From Saprospiraceae bacterium (GTDB lineage Bacteria > Bacteroidota > Bacteroidia > Chitinophagales > Saprospiraceae), in assembly GCA_021739645.1 (NCBI GenBank), contig JAIPBL010000031.1, positions 1 to 61,978 of the forward strand: DNA of 61,978 bases, written 5' to 3'. The notes below the pieces were generated by a model, which saw nothing but the letters and a program-made list of their open reading frames with translations, made no database searches and was not told the DNA's origin. This document shows positions 60,120-61,978 of this stretch, piece by piece (the first letter of the stretch is position 1; every line of letters starts with the position of its first letter). Position numbers and translations under genes: made by a program.

Positions 60120-61217
60120 CTATCGCTTCCAAAATTTCAGCCCAACAACGCCGCCTGGGTTCAGAAAATACCAGCCAGTAGGCAATCCATTCAAAGACAA
60201 AACCGCCCGCTCTCCTTCCACTTGGAATGACCGAACTGCACGTCCCAAACCATCATATAACCGCAACTGCAACGAACCGCCAGCGCTGTTTTCCACCGTC
60301 AAAAAATCGCTCGCAGGATTGGGAAAAATGGAAATCGGCAACACCTCCCGTTCCCCGTTTGCAGCCACCCCGCAAGCAACGCCGTCCCGTGGATATTGGC
60401 ACACCGTCCGCCAAGCAATGCGTTGAAGCATCGCCGCCAATGCGGGCGAAGGCGCATCGAAAGGCCCTCCGAAACTATCATAAAGCTGGTGGGGCAAACC
60501 TTCCGGGGATTCACCATGAATGACGGCGAACATCACGCAAGCGACGAGATAATTGCCCTTGTCGTTCAGGTGGATGTCGTCAAAGAAAAAGTCGTGGATG
60601 TCGGCAGCACCCGCCGCATTCCCGACGGCAATGCTGTCGAAAAGCATGGCCAGCGCTTGTCCGGCTGGGGCAAGAAAAATGTTTTCGCCCGGATGCAAAG
60701 CAAGCAGCGAGTCGGCGATGCTTTCCCAAAGCGGCAAATCCTGCATCAGACGGGTCCGCCACGGCACGTCGTCGTGGTCGTCAAAATCGCAGCCAGCGGG
60801 CGTGCCGGAGTTGACACAATGCCAGGTTTCATAGATGTATGTGCGGATGCCGGAATTGTGCAGTGCGGCATAATTGTAGAATTTATTGGCAAAGCCGTAG
60901 GTGTCCGACCATGTGAGGTGGTTGACCAAAGGCACGGCTTCCGTAAAGATAAAATGGGTGTAGCCGCCATTGGGCAGCGTGGTGTCCCAGATGTCGCCCT
61001 GTGCGGTATTGGGGTTCGTCCATTGCCAGCCGAGGTTGGCGCCGATACCCACTTGCAGGTCGTAATCATAAGCCTTTCCCGACGCCACGCTCAGGCCTTC
61101 TATCATGGCGGGCATATCGAAATTGACGAGGGAGTGGCCGAGGAGATAGGCTTTGGGCTGGGCCTGCACTACTTGAGAAGCAAAGAGTAACAAGAGGGGG
61201 AAAAAGTATTTTTTCAT
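60120..61217 (-). CDS. T9SS-secreted SGNH-hydrolase-like protein
   Basis: A 365-residue protein. ATG at 61217 gives the signal peptide MKKYFFPLLLLFASQVVQA-Q. The core resembles SGNH/GDSL hydrolases: the first block YLLGHSLVNFDMP has Ser in a GHSL context, and the last block FFDDIHLNDKGNYL carries the Asp-x-x-His pair. The oxyanion Gly and Asn blocks are not obvious, so catalysis is uncertain. A T9SS sorting domain ends the protein (IFPNPASDFLTV ... GWYFLNPGGVVGLKFWKR). It would be a surface esterase or carbohydrate-modifying enzyme. It may have been followed by the gene whose relic lies 15 bases downstream. Confidence 0.78.
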   Translation of the reverse strand: MKKYFFPLLLLFASQVVQAQPKAYLLGHSLVNFDMPAMIEGLSVASGKAYDYDLQVGIGANLGWQWTNPNTAQGDIWDTTLPNGGYTHFIFTEAVPLVNHLTWSDTYGFANKFYNYAALHNSGIRTYIYETWHCVNSGTPAGCDFDDHDDVPWRTRLMQDLPLWESIADSLLALHPGENIFLAPAGQALAMLFDSIAVGNAAGAADIHDFFFDDIHLNDKGNYLVACVMFAVIHGESPEGLPHQLYDSFGGPFDAPSPALAAMLQRIAWRTVCQYPRDGVACGVAANGEREVLPISIFPNPASDFLTVENSAGGSLQLRLYDGLGRAVRSFQVEGERAVLSLNGLPTGWYFLNPGGVVGLKFWKR

Positions 61218-61272
61218 CGATTTATTTTGAGATGATTTTATTACAAGGGTATAAGATGGTCTGAAACAAGCG

Positions 61273-61836
61273 TTAATCGAACCATATCCTTTTGATACCA
61301 AAAGATTCGGCATAAGCCACCCCGAGCGGCTGGATTCCAATATGGACACCTTTAACATTTTTTGGTGTAAATGAATCCACGCCTCCATTTATTAACGATT
61401 CCAAAGGGATGGTGAGCGTGTATGGAATATCAACCGCAGTCAAGTTTTCCGCATAACTATTGCGACCTTGCTGCCCATAAACGACCACACTAAGGTTCAA
61501 TGGTTTGTTAGCACCATCAAACTCAATATTCATTCGTTTATATTTAGTTAAGTCTAAGTTTAAAGGCTTTGAATTTCCTTTAGTATCAAGTCCGTAAAAA
61601 AGCTCAATGCCATTCGAGGCCTTATAGCCGCTACTAACGACGAATATGCCAGGCTTTGTCAATATCGTAACGGACACCTTTTGGCCATAAGGATTGGAAC
61701 TATTGTAGTAAATAACTCTCCGAACGCCTCCAAGAATAGATGTGCCCGATTGAAATCGGACAGATTTATTGACATTGTCAACAACCGATGTTTCAGATAA
61801 TGATAGTTCACCTGTCTTGAAATCATCAATGAGCAA
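61273..61836 (-). CDS. Beta-sandwich protein, possibly 5'-damaged
   Basis: About 187 residues from a TTG at 61836. It begins LIDDFKTGELSLSETS, a common start of mature secreted carbohydrate-binding-like sandwiches, and continues with strands such as VRRVIYYNSSNPYGQKVSV, MNIEFDGANKPLNLSVVVYG and GIQPLGVAYAESFGIKRIWF. The frame stays open ~35 codons upstream (FFKELFVGQLKIVQSLKTL) but has no ATG and no proper signal peptide before a stop near 61946. The start may therefore be lost by a frameshift. It lies 55 bases upstream of the SGNH-like gene and could be in an operon with it. Confidence 0.55.
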   Translation of the reverse strand: MLIDDFKTGELSLSETSVVDNVNKSVRFQSGTSILGGVRRVIYYNSSNPYGQKVSVTILTKPGIFVVSSGYKASNGIELFYGLDTKGNSKPLNLDLTKYKRMNIEFDGANKPLNLSVVVYGQQGRNSYAENLTAVDIPYTLTIPLESLINGGVDSFTPKNVKGVHIGIQPLGVAYAESFGIKRIWFD

Positions 61837-61916
61837 GGTTTTTAGACTTTGGACAATTTTTAGCTGCCCGACAAAAAGTTCTTTGAAAAAAGACAGACTG
61901 GTTGCAATTTGATGGT

Positions 61917-61978
61917 ATGAAAAATCAAAAAAAAGCTACCAGTTCTGCCTCGATCTTCTTCAATTGGGGTTGCGCAAC
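61917..61978 (+). CDS. Possible start of a rightward gene (runs off the window)
   Basis: From ATG at 61917, 20 codons read MKNQKKATSSASIFFNWGCA before the window ends. A basic leader followed by an aromatic, small-residue stretch recalls the start of GldL/PorL-type T9SS motor proteins (membrane helix beginning with a Gly-Ala pair), which would fit the T9SS content. The evidence is very thin. The last 13 bases could instead be an insertion-sequence tip, in which case the frame is accidental. Confidence 0.2.
   Translation, partial: MKNQKKATSSASIFFNWGCA
61966..61978. mobile_element. Possible insertion-sequence tip at the right edge
   Basis: The final bases GGGGTTGCGCAAC resemble the tip of the left-edge element read inwards (GGGTTTGCGCAA, one mismatch). 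If real, the window ends in two copies of the same element, which would also explain why assembly stopped here. Thirteen bases alone could match by chance. Confidence 0.25.

Overview
The window comes from a bacterium of the phylum Bacteroidota, most likely the Saprospiria (Lewinella/Haliscomenobacter relatives); the taxon is inferred from content, not from a marker gene. Twelve genes or gene remnants end in a type IX secretion system (T9SS) sorting domain, recognised by the PNP core and a C-terminal GxYxxxV/I-type strand. Promoter-like boxes fit TAnnTTTG, Shine-Dalgarno motifs are scarce, lipoproteins carry C-K-K/C-K-D boxes, and menaquinone is made through futalosine (mqnC). Proteins joining HYR, dockerin-like, cohesin-like and sorting domains are typical of this group.

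Layout. 1-137: outer end of an insertion sequence with the start of a transposase, abutting a beheaded T9SS gene. 0.9-11.4 kb: a T9SS beta-propeller-like protein and two large HYR/dockerin/cohesin-like paralogues. 11.4-13.6 kb: a broken cysteine synthase gene and a 1.5 kb gene desert. 13.6-19.6 kb: TerC-type transporter, dCTP deaminase, DUF192 protein, astacin-like lipoprotein protease, a small Fn3 protein and a helical-repeat protein. 19.9-24.6 kb: LytTR regulator with a tightly overlapping envelope cassette, then a small T9SS protein and a repetitive fibre. 24.7-34.2 kb: T9SS subtilase with nine Ig-like repeats, a secreted TPR-CHAT protease-like protein, and convergent to it an ECF sigma factor with a membrane anti-sigma-like protein. 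34.5 kb: tRNA-Gly(CCC). 34.6-40.6 kb: LVIVD-repeat protein, methyltransferase-like membrane protein, mqnC and a second helical-repeat protein. 41.1-45.5 kb: two tandem cohesin-like T9SS genes, the second with a stop codon inside. 45.6-50.4 kb: lipoproteins, an AraC regulator, a hydrolase, CBS and DUF2141 proteins. 50.4-52 kb: lycopene cyclase, carotene hydroxylase and a photolyase remnant. 52-61.9 kb: envelope proteins, a stop-interrupted T9SS gene, an HTH regulator, recN, a T9SS relic and an SGNH-like T9SS protein.

Two things stand out. First, at least nine gene borders carry repeats phased in seven bases (units such as GTGATTG, GAGTTTT, GGCAGTT, GGGAATT). Most are folded into inverted repeats, and they sit directly against stop or start codons; unrelated heptamers occupy the same position at different genes. 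Second, the subtilase / TPR-CHAT / anti-sigma / ECF sigma neighbourhood could be a protease-linked envelope signalling unit. Decay is common: two T9SS genes have single in-frame stops, and there are remnants of cysteine synthase, photolyase, recN and a sorting domain. Whether the two stops are real, errors, or read through cannot be decided from this sequence.
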